Source: an uncultured Microbacteriaceae bacterium (lineage in GTDB: Bacteria; Actinomycetota; Actinomycetes; Actinomycetales; Microbacteriaceae). Taken from it: a stretch of DNA of 43,356 nt. The position numbers were made by a program, and so were the translations under genes. The notes beneath the pieces are model-generated. The model worked only from the letters and a program-made list of their open reading frames with translations. It searched no databases and was not told the DNA's origin. The stretch is taken from assembly GCA_937872445.1 (NCBI GenBank), contig CALMSL010000007.1, forward strand, positions 1-43,356, read 5' to 3'. This document shows, piece by piece, positions 27,272 through 34,749 of the stretch (positions are counted from its first letter, which is position 1; each line of letters starts with the position of its first letter).

Positions 27272-28035
27272 GGATCGCGCGCTTCAGCGTCTCCGGCGAC
27301 GACCCGCGCTTCGGGATCGTGGACGACGAAGAGCTCGTCGTGCTCGCGGGAGACCCGATGTTCAGCGGTTTCGGCACGACGGGGGAGCGGGTCGCGCTCG
27401 CCGATGCGAAGCTGCTCGCGCCGGTCATCCCGAGGTCCAAGGTTGTGTGTGTCGGCATGAACTATGCCGCGCACAAGGCGGAGCTGCACGCGGATACCCC
27501 GAACAATCCGCTCATCTTCCTGAAGCCGAATACTGCGGTGATCGGGCCGGGCGACACGATTCAGATTCCGCCGGTGGACGGCCGAATCGTGCACGAGGGC
27601 GAACTCGCGATCGTGATCGGCAGCATCGCGAAGCTCGTGAACGCCGCGGACTGGAAGGATTACGTGTTCGGCTACACGATTGCGAACGACATTTCGGCGC
27701 GCGACGTCATGTTCGCGGATGGACAGTGGGCGCGGGCGAAAGGCTACGACACGTTCTGCCCGCTCGGGCCGTGGATCGAGACTGAACTCGACACGAGCAG
27801 CCTGGAGATCCAAACCTTCGTGGACGGCGAGCCGCGCCGCCACGGCAACACCGCGGACATGCTGTACAAGATTCCGGAGATCATCGAGTTCGCCTCGAGC
27901 GTGTGGACGCTACTGCCCGGCGACGTGATCTGCACGGGGACTCCTGCCGGCCTCGGCGGGTTCACGGATGGCCAGACCGTCGACATCACGATCGAGGGCA
28001 TCGGCACGCTGAGCAACCCCGCGCGCAACCGCTGA
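27268..28035 (+). CDS. fumarylacetoacetate hydrolase family protein
   Basis: This is a 255-residue FAH-superfamily enzyme. A short N-terminal region is followed by the catalytic fold with VGMNYAAHKAE, the metal ligands in HEGELAIVIG, DISARDVMFADGQWARAKGYDTFCPLGPW, and the C-terminal GDVICTGTPAGLG. Such proteins hydrolyse or decarboxylate beta-keto acids (fumarylpyruvate, acylpyruvate or oxaloacetate), and sequence alone does not choose between them. GTG at 27268 overlaps the ilvE stop. The leuB-ilvE-FAH order is common in Micrococcales, but the link to amino-acid metabolism is only by position. Confidence 0.9.
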   Translation: MRIARFSVSGDDPRFGIVDDEELVVLAGDPMFSGFGTTGERVALADAKLLAPVIPRSKVVCVGMNYAAHKAELHADTPNNPLIFLKPNTAVIGPGDTIQIPPVDGRIVHEGELAIVIGSIAKLVNAADWKDYVFGYTIANDISARDVMFADGQWARAKGYDTFCPLGPWIETELDTSSLEIQTFVDGEPRRHGNTADMLYKIPEIIEFASSVWTLLPGDVICTGTPAGLGGFTDGQTVDITIEGIGTLSNPARNR

Positions 28036-28054
28036 CTTTCCGCCGCAGGCATCC

Positions 28055-28126
28055 GATCAGCGCGGGGTTTCGTCCTCTCCGCGCGAGTCGTTACTTCCGC
28101 CGTGAAGACGGAACCCCGCGCTGATC
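28055..28126. repeat. long inverted repeat, 20-bp arms
   Basis: The left arm at 28055-28074 begins GATCAGCGCGGGG, and the right arm at 28107-28126 ends CCCCGCGCTGATC. They match at 19 of 20 positions around a 32-nt loop. It lies 19 bp after the FAH stop. The long loop is unlike a simple terminator. It may be a REP/MITE-type element or a processed hairpin. Short direct repeats of GACTGGGCCG follow at 28131-28140 and 28149-28158. Confidence 0.7.
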
Positions 28127-28202
28127 CGAGGACTGGGCCGCGGGTGGGGACTGGGCCGAGGATGGGGGCGAGACGACCGTTGGGCAGAATTGCCCACACG
28201 AA

Positions 28203-28238
28203 TTGCGGTAGTAGGCATGACAAGGTAGCGTGTTATGC
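28203..28238 (+). promoter_or_regulatory. leaderless promoter with PadR-type operator
   Basis: TTGCGG (28203-28208) and TAGCGT (28226-28231) are 17 bp apart, and the ATG at 28239 lies where transcription should begin. The same place carries an inverted repeat, GCATGACA-N8-TGTTATGC (28215-28238, 7 of 8 positions pairing), covering the -10 box. This suits binding and self-repression by the PadR protein. Confidence 0.6.
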
Positions 28239-28574
28239 ATGACAGCGGATGTTGGCTCCCAACTGCGCAAGGGAGTGGTCGAGTATTGCGTGCTCGGACT
28301 TCTCGCGCGGGAGCCGATGTACGGCTGGCAGCTCGCGGAACTGCTCACCGGGCGTGGGCTTATCGCGAGCATCGGCACGCTGTATCCGATGCTCACGCGG
28401 CTTCGAACTCAAGGTCTCGTGAGCAGTTTTGACCGGGCGTCCGATGCCGGGCCGGTGCGCAAGTACTACCGACTGACAGGTGCCGGTACTGGCGAGCTTG
28501 AAGTCTTTCGCGAGCAGTGGGCACCCTTCGCGAGCACCGTCAATGAACTTATCGAAAAGGACAGCACATCATGA
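28239..28574 (+). CDS. PadR family transcriptional regulator
   Basis: This 111-residue winged-helix regulator begins with QLRKGVVEYCVLGLLAREPMYGWQLAELL and contains GTLYPMLTRLRTQGLVSS and RKYYRLTGAGTGEL, the standard PadR N-terminal domain plus a short C-terminal helix. ATG at 28239 is chosen because a promoter ends just before it; GTG at 28230 would lie upstream of the likely transcript. An inverted repeat at 28215-28238 is its probable operator. The stop overlaps the next ATG (ATGA), so it is coupled to the membrane protein it probably controls. Confidence 0.93.
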   Translation: MTADVGSQLRKGVVEYCVLGLLAREPMYGWQLAELLTGRGLIASIGTLYPMLTRLRTQGLVSSFDRASDAGPVRKYYRLTGAGTGELEVFREQWAPFASTVNELIEKDSTS

Positions 28575-29173
28575 GTCACGAGAGTCAGCCGCAAGTCGTG
28601 CGCAGTTACCTGAGCGAACTCGAGAAGGCGCTCGACGGTGTTCCGCGCGAGGTCGCGAAGGAGATCACCGATGGTGTCGCGGAGGAACTCGACGGCCTCA
28701 ATGCGGCCGCCGCGGCGACGCGAATTGAGGAGCTGGGGGACCCGGCATTCATCGCGGCGGAAGCGCGAACGGCCTCGGAAGCTGACCGTCCCGTTGCGAT
28801 GGCGCAAGGTTCCACGGTATCTGGAACGCCGGCAACTGTGACGCCGCGCACGGAAGAGCGATGGTACATCGTCGTCGCGAGCCTGCTGGTGGCCGCGGGC
28901 GGCGTCGTCATTCCGCTGCTCGGCTGGATCGCCGGAATCGTCATGGTGTGGATGTCAAAGTCCTGGCGCACGTGGGAGAAGTGGGTGGGAATGCTCGCCC
29001 CGTTAGCTGTGCCGGGCATCCTGTTCCTTGGCTCCCTGCTCATTTCGGCGTTCGCTCCCAGCAACTTCACGTGGTGGCACCTTGCCATTCTCTCGATACT
29101 TTTTGTTCCCTTCCTGTCCGGGATGTGGCTGTTGTGGCGGGGACTACGCAAACAGGGCGCGCCGGCACGGTAG
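28571..29173 (+). CDS. HAAS/DUF1700-like membrane protein, partner of PadR
   Basis: This is a 200-residue protein. The first 65 residues form a charged helical HAAS-like domain (VRSYLSELEKALDGVPREVAKEI, then RIEELGDPAFIAAEAR). A Thr/Pro-rich linker and three or four membrane segments follow (RWYIVVASLLVAAGGVVIP onwards). The HAAS domain commonly accompanies PadR regulators, and the 4-bp overlap with padR fits that. AAGGA precedes the ATG. A second, broken copy lies immediately downstream. The function of the module is not known; roles in envelope stress have been suggested for relatives. Confidence 0.82.
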   Translation: MSHESQPQVVRSYLSELEKALDGVPREVAKEITDGVAEELDGLNAAAAATRIEELGDPAFIAAEARTASEADRPVAMAQGSTVSGTPATVTPRTEERWYIVVASLLVAAGGVVIPLLGWIAGIVMVWMSKSWRTWEKWVGMLAPLAVPGILFLGSLLISAFAPSNFTWWHLAILSILFVPFLSGMWLLWRGLRKQGAPAR

Positions 29174-29214
29174 CAACGCGCGGTGGACGGAGCGCTGAGA
29201 GAGGAGACCCCGGT

Positions 29215-29842
29215 ATGAGCACGCAAAACCCCCCCCGCAAGTCGTGCGCAGTTATCTGAGCCAACGGGAAACTGCATTGGACGGAGTGCCCAGTCAGGCA
29301 CGCCAAGCAATTCTGGACGGGGCAGTCGAGGAGCTGGCCGGGCTGGACGCGGAAGCCGCCGCTGCACGCATCGACGAGTTGGGCGACCCAGAATTCATCG
29401 CCGCGGAAGCGCGCGCCGATTCCGGGCTCCCCAAGCGGCTCCCCAAGCGGCAGCGCCAGTAGCAGCCGCAGGTCGCCGCACCGGCGATGCGCGCTGGTAC
29501 ATCGTGGTCGCAAGCATGCTTGTCGCGTTCGGTGGTGTCGTCGTGCCCTTGCTTGGCTGGCTGTCCGGGTTCGCGATGATGTGGGCGTCGAAGAGTTGGC
29601 GGTTGTGGGAGAAGTGGGTGGCCACGCTGACGCCGCCCCTTGTTGTCGCGTTTTTGGTGCTGATTTTTGGACTGCTGCGCGGTGTTGGTGGCGGTTCGGA
29701 TCCGTCCGTGCCAGAACCCCAGCTTCCGTTCCTTTTCGATGTGTGGTGGTCCTACCTGCTGCAGGCGATCGTGCTCAATGCGATAGTGGGTATCTGGCTG
29801 CTGTGGAGGGGGTTGCGTCGGGCGAAAGCACTGCCAGCCTAG
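29215..29842 (+). pseudogene. second HAAS-like membrane protein copy, two frameshifts
   Basis: This region repeats the layout of the upstream gene in three different frames. The start is ATG 29215 with a GAGAGGAG site. A run of eight C (29229-29236) then shifts the frame, and a TGA follows. The next frame gives QVVRSYLSQRETALDGVP to RQRQ and stops at 29460-29462. The third frame, from about 29468, gives RWYIVVASMLVAFGGVVVPLLGW and the membrane part to 29842. Each shift equals loss of one base. A 12-bp tandem repeat (GCTCCCCAAGCG, twice, 29426-29449) lies near the second break. The start is nearly identical to the first copy at DNA level, so the duplication is recent. The part from 29504 might still be made as a 112-residue membrane protein. 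Confidence 0.75.
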
Positions 29843-29852
29843 AATTGCAGGG
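29840..29852 (+). promoter_or_regulatory. -10 element directly before gltX
   Basis: TAGAAT at 29840-29845 ends 7 nt before the ATG, so transcription would start at or next to it. No ribosome site is present. The TAG of this box is also the stop of the preceding broken gene. No good -35 is seen at 16-18 bp. Confidence 0.4.
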
Positions 29853-31343
29853 ATGACTGCCACTTCTGCTCCCGCTCCCGTGACCACAGCGACGGGGTCC
29901 GACATCCGGGTACGGTTCTGCCCGTCGCCGACCGGGACGCCGCACGTCGGCCTCATCCGCACGGCGCTATTCAACTGGGCGTACGCGCGCCACACGGGCG
30001 GCACACTCATTTTCCGCATCGAAGACACGGATGCGGCGCGCGACAGCGAAGAAAGCTACGAGCAATTGCTCGACGGCCTGTCCTGGCTCAACATCACGTG
30101 GGATGAAGGCGAAGGCGTCGGCGGGCCGCACGGGCCGTACCGCCAGTCGCAGCGCGACGACATCTACCAGGGCGTCATCGAGAAGCTGCGCGCGTCCGGA
30201 CACCTGTATGAGAGCTTCGCGACGGGTGAGGAGATCGAGGCGCGCAACGTCGCGAACGGCCGCGACCCCAAGCAGGGCTACGACAACTTCGAGCGCGACC
30301 TCACCGACGAGCAGCGTGCCGCCTACCGTGCGGAGGGCCGCGAACCGGCACTGCGCTTGCGCGTGCCCGACACCGACCTGAGCTTCACCGACCTTGTGCG
30401 GGGCGACATCACGTTCCCGGCAGGAAGCTTCACGGATTTCGTCGTCGTTCGGCCGAATGGCAAACCGCTCTACACGTTCGTGAATCCGGTCGACGATGCA
30501 CTCATGGGAGTCACCCACGTCTTGCGCGGCGAAGACCTGCTCTCCAGCACGCCCCGTCAAATCGCCATGTACCACGCTCTCATCGAGATCGGCGTCGCGA
30601 GCGCGATCCCGCGCTTCGGCCACCTTCCGTACGTCATGGGCGACGGAAACAAGAAGCTCTCCAAGCGGGACCCCGAGTCGAGCCTGTTCCACCACCGCGA
30701 CCGCGGCTTCATCCCCGAAGGGCTCATCAACTATTTGGCGCTCCTCGGCTGGTCGATCGCCGCCGACCGCGACGTGTTCACGATCGACGACATGGTGGCC
30801 GCGTTCGACATCGCCGACGTGAACCCGAACCCGGCCCGCTTCGACCTGAAAAAAGCGGAGTCGATCAACGGCGACCACATCCGCATGCTCGCGGTGGACG
30901 ACTTCGCCGACCGGATGCTGCCCTACCTCGGCGACCTCGTGAAGACGGACGCGCAGCGCGAACTTCTGCACCGCGCCGCGCCGCTCGTGCAGGAGAGGAT
31001 GCAGCTGCTCGGCGAAGCGCCGGGGTTGCTCGCGTTCCTGTTCACCGCCGACGACGACCTTGAATTCGAGGCGGATGCCCTGCCCGGAGAGGGCGGGCCG
31101 AGCGTGCTGGCGATCTCCACCCGAGCGCTCTCTGCCCTCGACGACTGGACGGTGCCCGCCATTGAGGCGACGCTGCGCGGCGCCCTCATCGACGAACTCG
31201 GGCTGAAGCCGCGGCTCGCCTTCGGCCCGCTGCGCACCGCGATCTCCGGTCGCCGCATCAGCCCGCCGCTGTTCGAATCCATGGAACTGCTCGGCAAGGA
31301 ATCCACGCTCGCACGAATTTTGAGGCTGGCCAACCGGTTGTGA
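29853..31343 (+). CDS. gltX: glutamyl-tRNA synthetase
   Basis: GltX charges tRNA-Glu with glutamate. The 496-residue class I enzyme carries the HIGH-type motif PTGTPHVGL (about 27-35), the KMSKS-type motif KLSKR (268-272), and FRIEDTD and [11 protein letters not shown] in the catalytic core. The C-terminal helical anticodon-binding domain follows. The first 16 residues ([16 protein letters not shown]) are a non-conserved extension. ATG at 29853 directly follows a TAGAAT box. A tRNA-Glu gene lies about 6.4 kb further on, but any link is coincidental. Confidence 0.96.
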   Translation: MTATSAPAPVTTATGSDIRVRFCPSPTGTPHVGLIRTALFNWAYARHTGGTLIFRIEDTDAARDSEESYEQLLDGLSWLNITWDEGEGVGGPHGPYRQSQRDDIYQGVIEKLRASGHLYESFATGEEIEARNVANGRDPKQGYDNFERDLTDEQRAAYRAEGREPALRLRVPDTDLSFTDLVRGDITFPAGSFTDFVVVRPNGKPLYTFVNPVDDALMGVTHVLRGEDLLSSTPRQIAMYHALIEIGVASAIPRFGHLPYVMGDGNKKLSKRDPESSLFHHRDRGFIPEGLINYLALLGWSIAADRDVFTIDDMVAAFDIADVNPNPARFDLKKAESINGDHIRMLAVDDFADRMLPYLGDLVKTDAQRELLHRAAPLVQERMQLLGEAPGLLAFLFTADDDLEFEADALPGEGGPSVLAISTRALSALDDWTVPAIEATLRGALIDELGLKPRLAFGPLRTAISGRRISPPLFESMELLGKESTLARILRLANRL

Positions 31344-31363
31344 CCGCTGCGCCACCGGTGCGC

Positions 31364-31381
31364 GCACGGGCATCCCCGTGC
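31364..31381. terminator. hairpin between convergent gltX and CtaG-like genes
   Basis: GCACGGG-CATC-CCCGTGC is a perfect 7-bp stem with a 4-nt loop, placed between two convergent stop codons 66 bp apart. There is no T tract. Position and symmetry suggest a shared terminator. Confidence 0.65.
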
Positions 31382-31409
31382 CGCGAGCGCCGGACTCCGC
31401 GGCGCACTC

Positions 31410-32339
31410 CTAGTGCGATCGTGCCCTCAAGTGCTGCTGCATGAGCGCCTCCGTTTCCTCATCACTCAGGTCGTCCAGCGTCCTGGCTTCCTTGCGATCC
31501 ACCCTTTGCCATCGCAGGAACAGCACGAACAGCACGGGGATATCGGCAATTTCGGCGATGAACCACAGGAAGTCTCCCGACAAGTGCTGGTCATGCAAAC
31601 GGGAGGGGAACCACGGGGGGAGCGCACCGAGCACCGGTGCGACGTGGTCCAGGATCGAGTTGTTGAGTCGGAGCAGGATGCCGGGAATCGCATCAATCAC
31701 GAGCTCGACGAACACGAGAAAAAACTCCACTGTGATGAAAAAACTCGTGCGCTGGGTGGTCTGCTCAATGATGGGCAACACCATCAGGATGCCGACGGCA
31801 GGCACCAGAACGGTAATGAGTGCCTGCGCGATCGGGCTCCCTCTCAGATTCCCCGCAATCGGGGTGAGGAACACGAGAAACGCGCCGAGGGCGAACAGGG
31901 GCGCGAACACTGCGTTGCCGAACAAGCGCACGAGCCTCGAGTCGAGCACGGCATCCATCACCTTCCTGGGCAACCCGCCAAGCACGCGTCTGGCGAGAGT
32001 GATGGGCAGCCCGAGGCTGATGAGGCCGGGTACCGCGAAGAGGAGGAGTGCGATGCGCGTGGTGAACGCCCAGCGCAACTCCCCGCTGTACACGCCGAGG
32101 AAGCCGAGGTTGACGACGGCGAAGCTGCCAAGGCCCAGCAGGTAGAAACCGAGCGTGGGAAGGAGCGGCCATCGTTCGCCGCGGCGGCCGAGAGCCACAA
32201 TTCCGCCACCGTAGAGCAGTGCGGCGACAACGAGAACGACGACGGTCAGCGGGTCAAGTTGCCAGGTTTCGAGAAACACCAGGATGGGCGGCGTCGGAGT
32301 CTCCGTTCGTGGGGATGCATTCGAATTCTCGCACCACAA
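31410..32339 (-). CDS. cytochrome c oxidase assembly protein, CtaG/Caa3-like
   Basis: This 309-residue protein has about seven membrane segments between residues 28 and 275. The family-like features are the repeated short loops FAVPGLISLGLPITLARR, FFITVEFFLVFVELVIDAIPGILLRLNNSIL and LHDQHLSGDFLWFIAEIADIPVLFVLF, typical of the CtaG (caa3-type oxidase assembly) group. A charged cytoplasmic tail ends the protein. The frame opens at TTG 32339; GTG 32279 is a shorter alternative starting FLETWQLDP, so the start is uncertain. A role in copper insertion into cytochrome oxidase is inferred from the family, and no oxidase genes are nearby. Confidence 0.75.
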   Translation of the reverse strand: MWCENSNASPRTETPTPPILVFLETWQLDPLTVVVLVVAALLYGGGIVALGRRGERWPLLPTLGFYLLGLGSFAVVNLGFLGVYSGELRWAFTTRIALLLFAVPGLISLGLPITLARRVLGGLPRKVMDAVLDSRLVRLFGNAVFAPLFALGAFLVFLTPIAGNLRGSPIAQALITVLVPAVGILMVLPIIEQTTQRTSFFITVEFFLVFVELVIDAIPGILLRLNNSILDHVAPVLGALPPWFPSRLHDQHLSGDFLWFIAEIADIPVLFVLFLRWQRVDRKEARTLDDLSDEETEALMQQHLRARSH

Positions 32340-32363
32340 CCTGACCGGTGAGCACCGCGAGCA

Positions 32364-33239
32364 TCATTCGATGGCGGGATATTCGGCAACTGAGGCTGAG
32401 ATTTCGTTCTTCCACGGATCGTCGAAGGAAATCGTTCGCCCGTCATCGCGGATGCTGATCCGCTCGGCGACGAGACGTTCGCGCAGCGCCCCGAGGTCAT
32501 CCGGTGTCGGCACCTGGATTGCGACCTCGCCGAGACCGAGCGCGGGAGAGCGGTCGCGCGCTCCGCGGCTCTGCCACGTGTTCATGCCGAGGTGGTGGTG
32601 GTACCCGCCCGCGGCGACGAACAGCGCCTGCGAACCGAACTCGGCCGTCACTTCGAAGCCGAGGATGTCCGAGTAGAACTTCCGCGCCGTCGGGACGTCG
32701 CCGACCTTCAAGTGCACGTGCCCGACCGTGGTGGAGGAGAGGACTTGTGCGCTGGCAACACCGGAGAGGTGGGTGTGCAGGAACACGTTGGGGTCGAGGT
32801 ATTTTGTATCCATCGTGACCCGGGATCCGTCCCACCGCCAGGTGCTGCGCGGCCGATCCCAATAGAGTTCGACGCCGTTGCCTTCGGGGTCGTCGAAGTA
32901 CAGGGCTTCGGAGACTAGGTGATCCGCGCTTCCGGTGAAGGACCGTGGATACTTCGTGGCCACGGAGTGCAGTGCGCGGGCGAGATCTGCCTGAGTTTCA
33001 AACAGCAGTGCTGTGTGGAAGAGGCCCGCCGCACCGTCAGGGGCATGCTTGAGGAGAGGGGAGTGCTCCAGCACGACCGATGGTCCGCCCGATCCGAGGA
33101 CGACTCGGTCGCCGTTCTGAGACAACACTGCCAGGCCGACGCCGTCCCGGTAGAACGCCGTCATGGCATCCAGATCGGCAACCTTCAGAGTCACGGCGCC
33201 CACGTTCGTGCCCGCGCTGATCACATCATCTGGGGACAT
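32364..33239 (-). CDS. VOC family protein, catechol 2,3-dioxygenase-like, two domains
   Basis: This 291-residue protein has two vicinal oxygen chelate modules. The first (about 10-130) has VGAVTLKVADLDAMTAFYRDGVGL and YFDDPEGNGVELYWDRP. The second (about 165-285) has VGHVHLKVGDVPTARKFYSDILGF and FDDPWKNEI. The His and Glu residues in these segments are the usual metal ligands. Relatives include extradiol dioxygenases and glyoxalase-like enzymes, and the substrate is not predictable. ATG at 33239 has a GAAGGATGG site; the open frame upstream crosses the tRNA-Gln gene and is not coding. Confidence 0.87.
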   Translation of the reverse strand: MSPDDVISAGTNVGAVTLKVADLDAMTAFYRDGVGLAVLSQNGDRVVLGSGGPSVVLEHSPLLKHAPDGAAGLFHTALLFETQADLARALHSVATKYPRSFTGSADHLVSEALYFDDPEGNGVELYWDRPRSTWRWDGSRVTMDTKYLDPNVFLHTHLSGVASAQVLSSTTVGHVHLKVGDVPTARKFYSDILGFEVTAEFGSQALFVAAGGYHHHLGMNTWQSRGARDRSPALGLGEVAIQVPTPDDLGALRERLVAERISIRDDGRTISFDDPWKNEISASVAEYPAIE

Positions 33240-33407
33240 TGCCCATCCTTCTTCCACACCGGCCGTCCCGTCGATCTTCTCACCCACCCCGGGTGTGGCG
33301 CTGGGGCGGCCAGGCGTGAGTGACTCGGTGACGCTCCCGCCGACCTCCTCCGAAGAGCGTTCGGGTACGCTAAAGTAGACAGTCGGCCCGGGTCCGCCCG
33401 GAACCGG

Positions 33408-33482
33408 TGGGGTATGGTGTAATTGGCAACACGGAAGATTCTGATTCTTTTGTTCTTGGTTCGAGTCCAGGTACCCCAGCCA
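33408..33482 (+). tRNA. tRNA-Gln (anticodon CTG)
   Basis: The sequence folds into a full cloverleaf. The acceptor is TGGGGTA/TACCCCA, the D arm is GTGT...CAC, the anticodon stem is GAAGA/TCTTT with loop TTCTGAT (anticodon CTG), and the T arm is CTTGG-TTCGAGT-CCAGG. The discriminator is G, followed by an encoded CCA. A TACGCTAAAGT stretch about 36-42 bp upstream could be its -10 region. Confidence 0.95.
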
Positions 33483-33547
33483 TAGATTAGCCATCATCAG
33501 GCGCCCGCGTGGCGCGGGCCACCGTCAGACGGACTTTCCGCGCTCGC

Positions 33548-33709
33548 TCAGCGAATCCGGTATTGCGGCAGTTCGAGGGGGAGTTGCGCGTCGGCCGGGC
33601 GATCGGGGATTCTGCCGTATCCGTCGCGGGCGACGAGGCGGGCGACACCGACGATGGAGGTCACAACGCCGGCGAGGATGAGAATGACGAAAATCAATGT
33701 AATGTTCAT
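33548..33709 (-). CDS. 53-residue single-pass membrane protein
   Basis: ATG at 33709 opens a 53-codon frame ending in TGA at 33548. It encodes MNITLIFVILILAGVVTSIV, a single membrane helix, then a polar tail ARLVARDGYGRIPDRPADAQ and ends QYRIR. The design, with a hydrophobic N-terminal helix and a basic/proline-rich tail, looks like a real small protein and is well below usual gene-finding length. A TAGCAT hexamer lies 7 nt before the ATG. It faces the GlxA-type regulator across a strongly palindromic region, so it may be a target. No family is recognised. Confidence 0.6.
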   Translation of the reverse strand: MNITLIFVILILAGVVTSIVGVARLVARDGYGRIPDRPADAQLPLELPQYRIR

Positions 33710-33781
33710 GGCAGAAATGCTATGTCTGGCTATTTCCTGCCACTAGTGGCACTATAGCCATAGTTCGTCAATTTTCTGCCA
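33709..33781. promoter_or_regulatory. nested palindromic operator region between divergent genes
   Basis: Four inverted repeats share nearly one centre (33741-33745): TGGCAGAAA/TTTCTGCCA (33709-33717 and 33773-33781), CTATG/CATAG (33720-33724 and 33759-33763), TGGCTAT/ATAGCCA (33727-33733 and 33754-33760), and the inner perfect palindrome TGCCACTAGTGGCA (33738-33751). It covers the whole space between the small membrane gene and the GlxA-type regulator, which is its most likely binder. Confidence 0.7.
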
Positions 33782-33791
33782 GGAGTTCCCC

Positions 33792-34745
33792 ATGCTGAAA
33801 AACATCGTTGTACTGGCCATCCCCGGCATCGCGCCGTTCGAATTCGGCGTCATTTGCGAAGTGTTCGGCGTCGACCGCAGCGAAAGCGGCGGCCCCGCAT
33901 TCGACTTCACGATCGCCACCGCGAAACCCGGCCGCGTGCCCACCAACCTCGGGTTCGACGTGGTCGTCGAGAACAATCTCAGCGCCGCAGCTGATGCCGA
34001 CCTCATCGCCGTCCCGGCGCACGCGCTCGACGGCGTCGATGAGGCATACCTCGACGTCATCCGCGCAGCCGAGAAGCGCGGCGCCTGGGTGTTGAGCGTG
34101 TGCAGCGGCGCGTTCGTGCTCGCCCAGGCCGGCATCCTGGATGGCCGCCGCAGCACGACCCACTGGATGTACACCGACAAGCTCGCGGAGCGCTACCCGC
34201 ACACCGTGGTCGACCCCGACGTGCTGTTCGTCGAGGACCGCGGTGTCGTCACGAGCGCCGGAACCGCATCGGGGATCGACGCCGCACTGCACATCGTGCG
34301 CAAGGAGCTCGGCGCATCCGCCGCAAACGTCATCGCGCGCCGGATGGTGGTGCCGCCGCAGCGCGACGGAGGCCAGTCCCAGTACATCGAAGCGCCGATC
34401 GTGGCGTGCACGAGCGACTCTCTCGCCCCCATCACCGACTGGATGGTTCAGCACCTCGACGAGGAACTCAGCGTTGACGAACTGGCGAAGCGCGCCCTCA
34501 TGTCGAGCCGGACCTTCGCACGGAAATTCCGGGCCGAAACCGGAACGACGCCGGCAGCCTGGCTGAACCGGCAACGGCTGCTTCGCGCCCAGCAACTGCT
34601 TGAGCAGACGGATTACGGGCTCGAGCAGATCGCGTCCGAGACGGGGTTCGGGGTGGCGGCGGTCATGCGCCACCACTTCGTGAAGACGCTGCAGACGACC
34701 CCGGCAGCCTATCGACGCACGTTCGGCGAGCGCATCCCGGCCTGA
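33792..34745 (+). CDS. GlxA family transcriptional regulator (DJ-1/PfpI plus AraC HTH)
   Basis: This 317-residue regulator has an N-terminal DJ-1/PfpI-like domain (about 1-185). VVLAIPGIAPFEFGVICEVFGVD opens it, and VLSVCSGAFVLAQAG holds the nucleophile-elbow cysteine, probably used for ligand sensing rather than catalysis. The C-terminal AraC-type double helix-turn-helix (about 215-310) includes LSVDELAKRALMSSRTFARKF and GLEQIASETGFGVAAVMRHHF. An AGGAG site lies 6 nt before the ATG. The upstream palindromic region suggests self-regulation and control of the divergent 53-residue membrane gene. The ligand is unknown. Confidence 0.92.
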   Translation: MLKNIVVLAIPGIAPFEFGVICEVFGVDRSESGGPAFDFTIATAKPGRVPTNLGFDVVVENNLSAAADADLIAVPAHALDGVDEAYLDVIRAAEKRGAWVLSVCSGAFVLAQAGILDGRRSTTHWMYTDKLAERYPHTVVDPDVLFVEDRGVVTSAGTASGIDAALHIVRKELGASAANVIARRMVVPPQRDGGQSQYIEAPIVACTSDSLAPITDWMVQHLDEELSVDELAKRALMSSRTFARKFRAETGTTPAAWLNRQRLLRAQQLLEQTDYGLEQIASETGFGVAAVMRHHFVKTLQTTPAAYRRTFGERIPA

Positions 34746-34749
34746 GTGG

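Noticed and set aside
33240-33497. N-terminal extension of the VOC frame, and a plus-strand frame at 33509-33757
   Set aside because: The extension crosses the tRNA-Gln gene antisense. The plus-strand frame is antisense to the better-supported 53-residue membrane protein.
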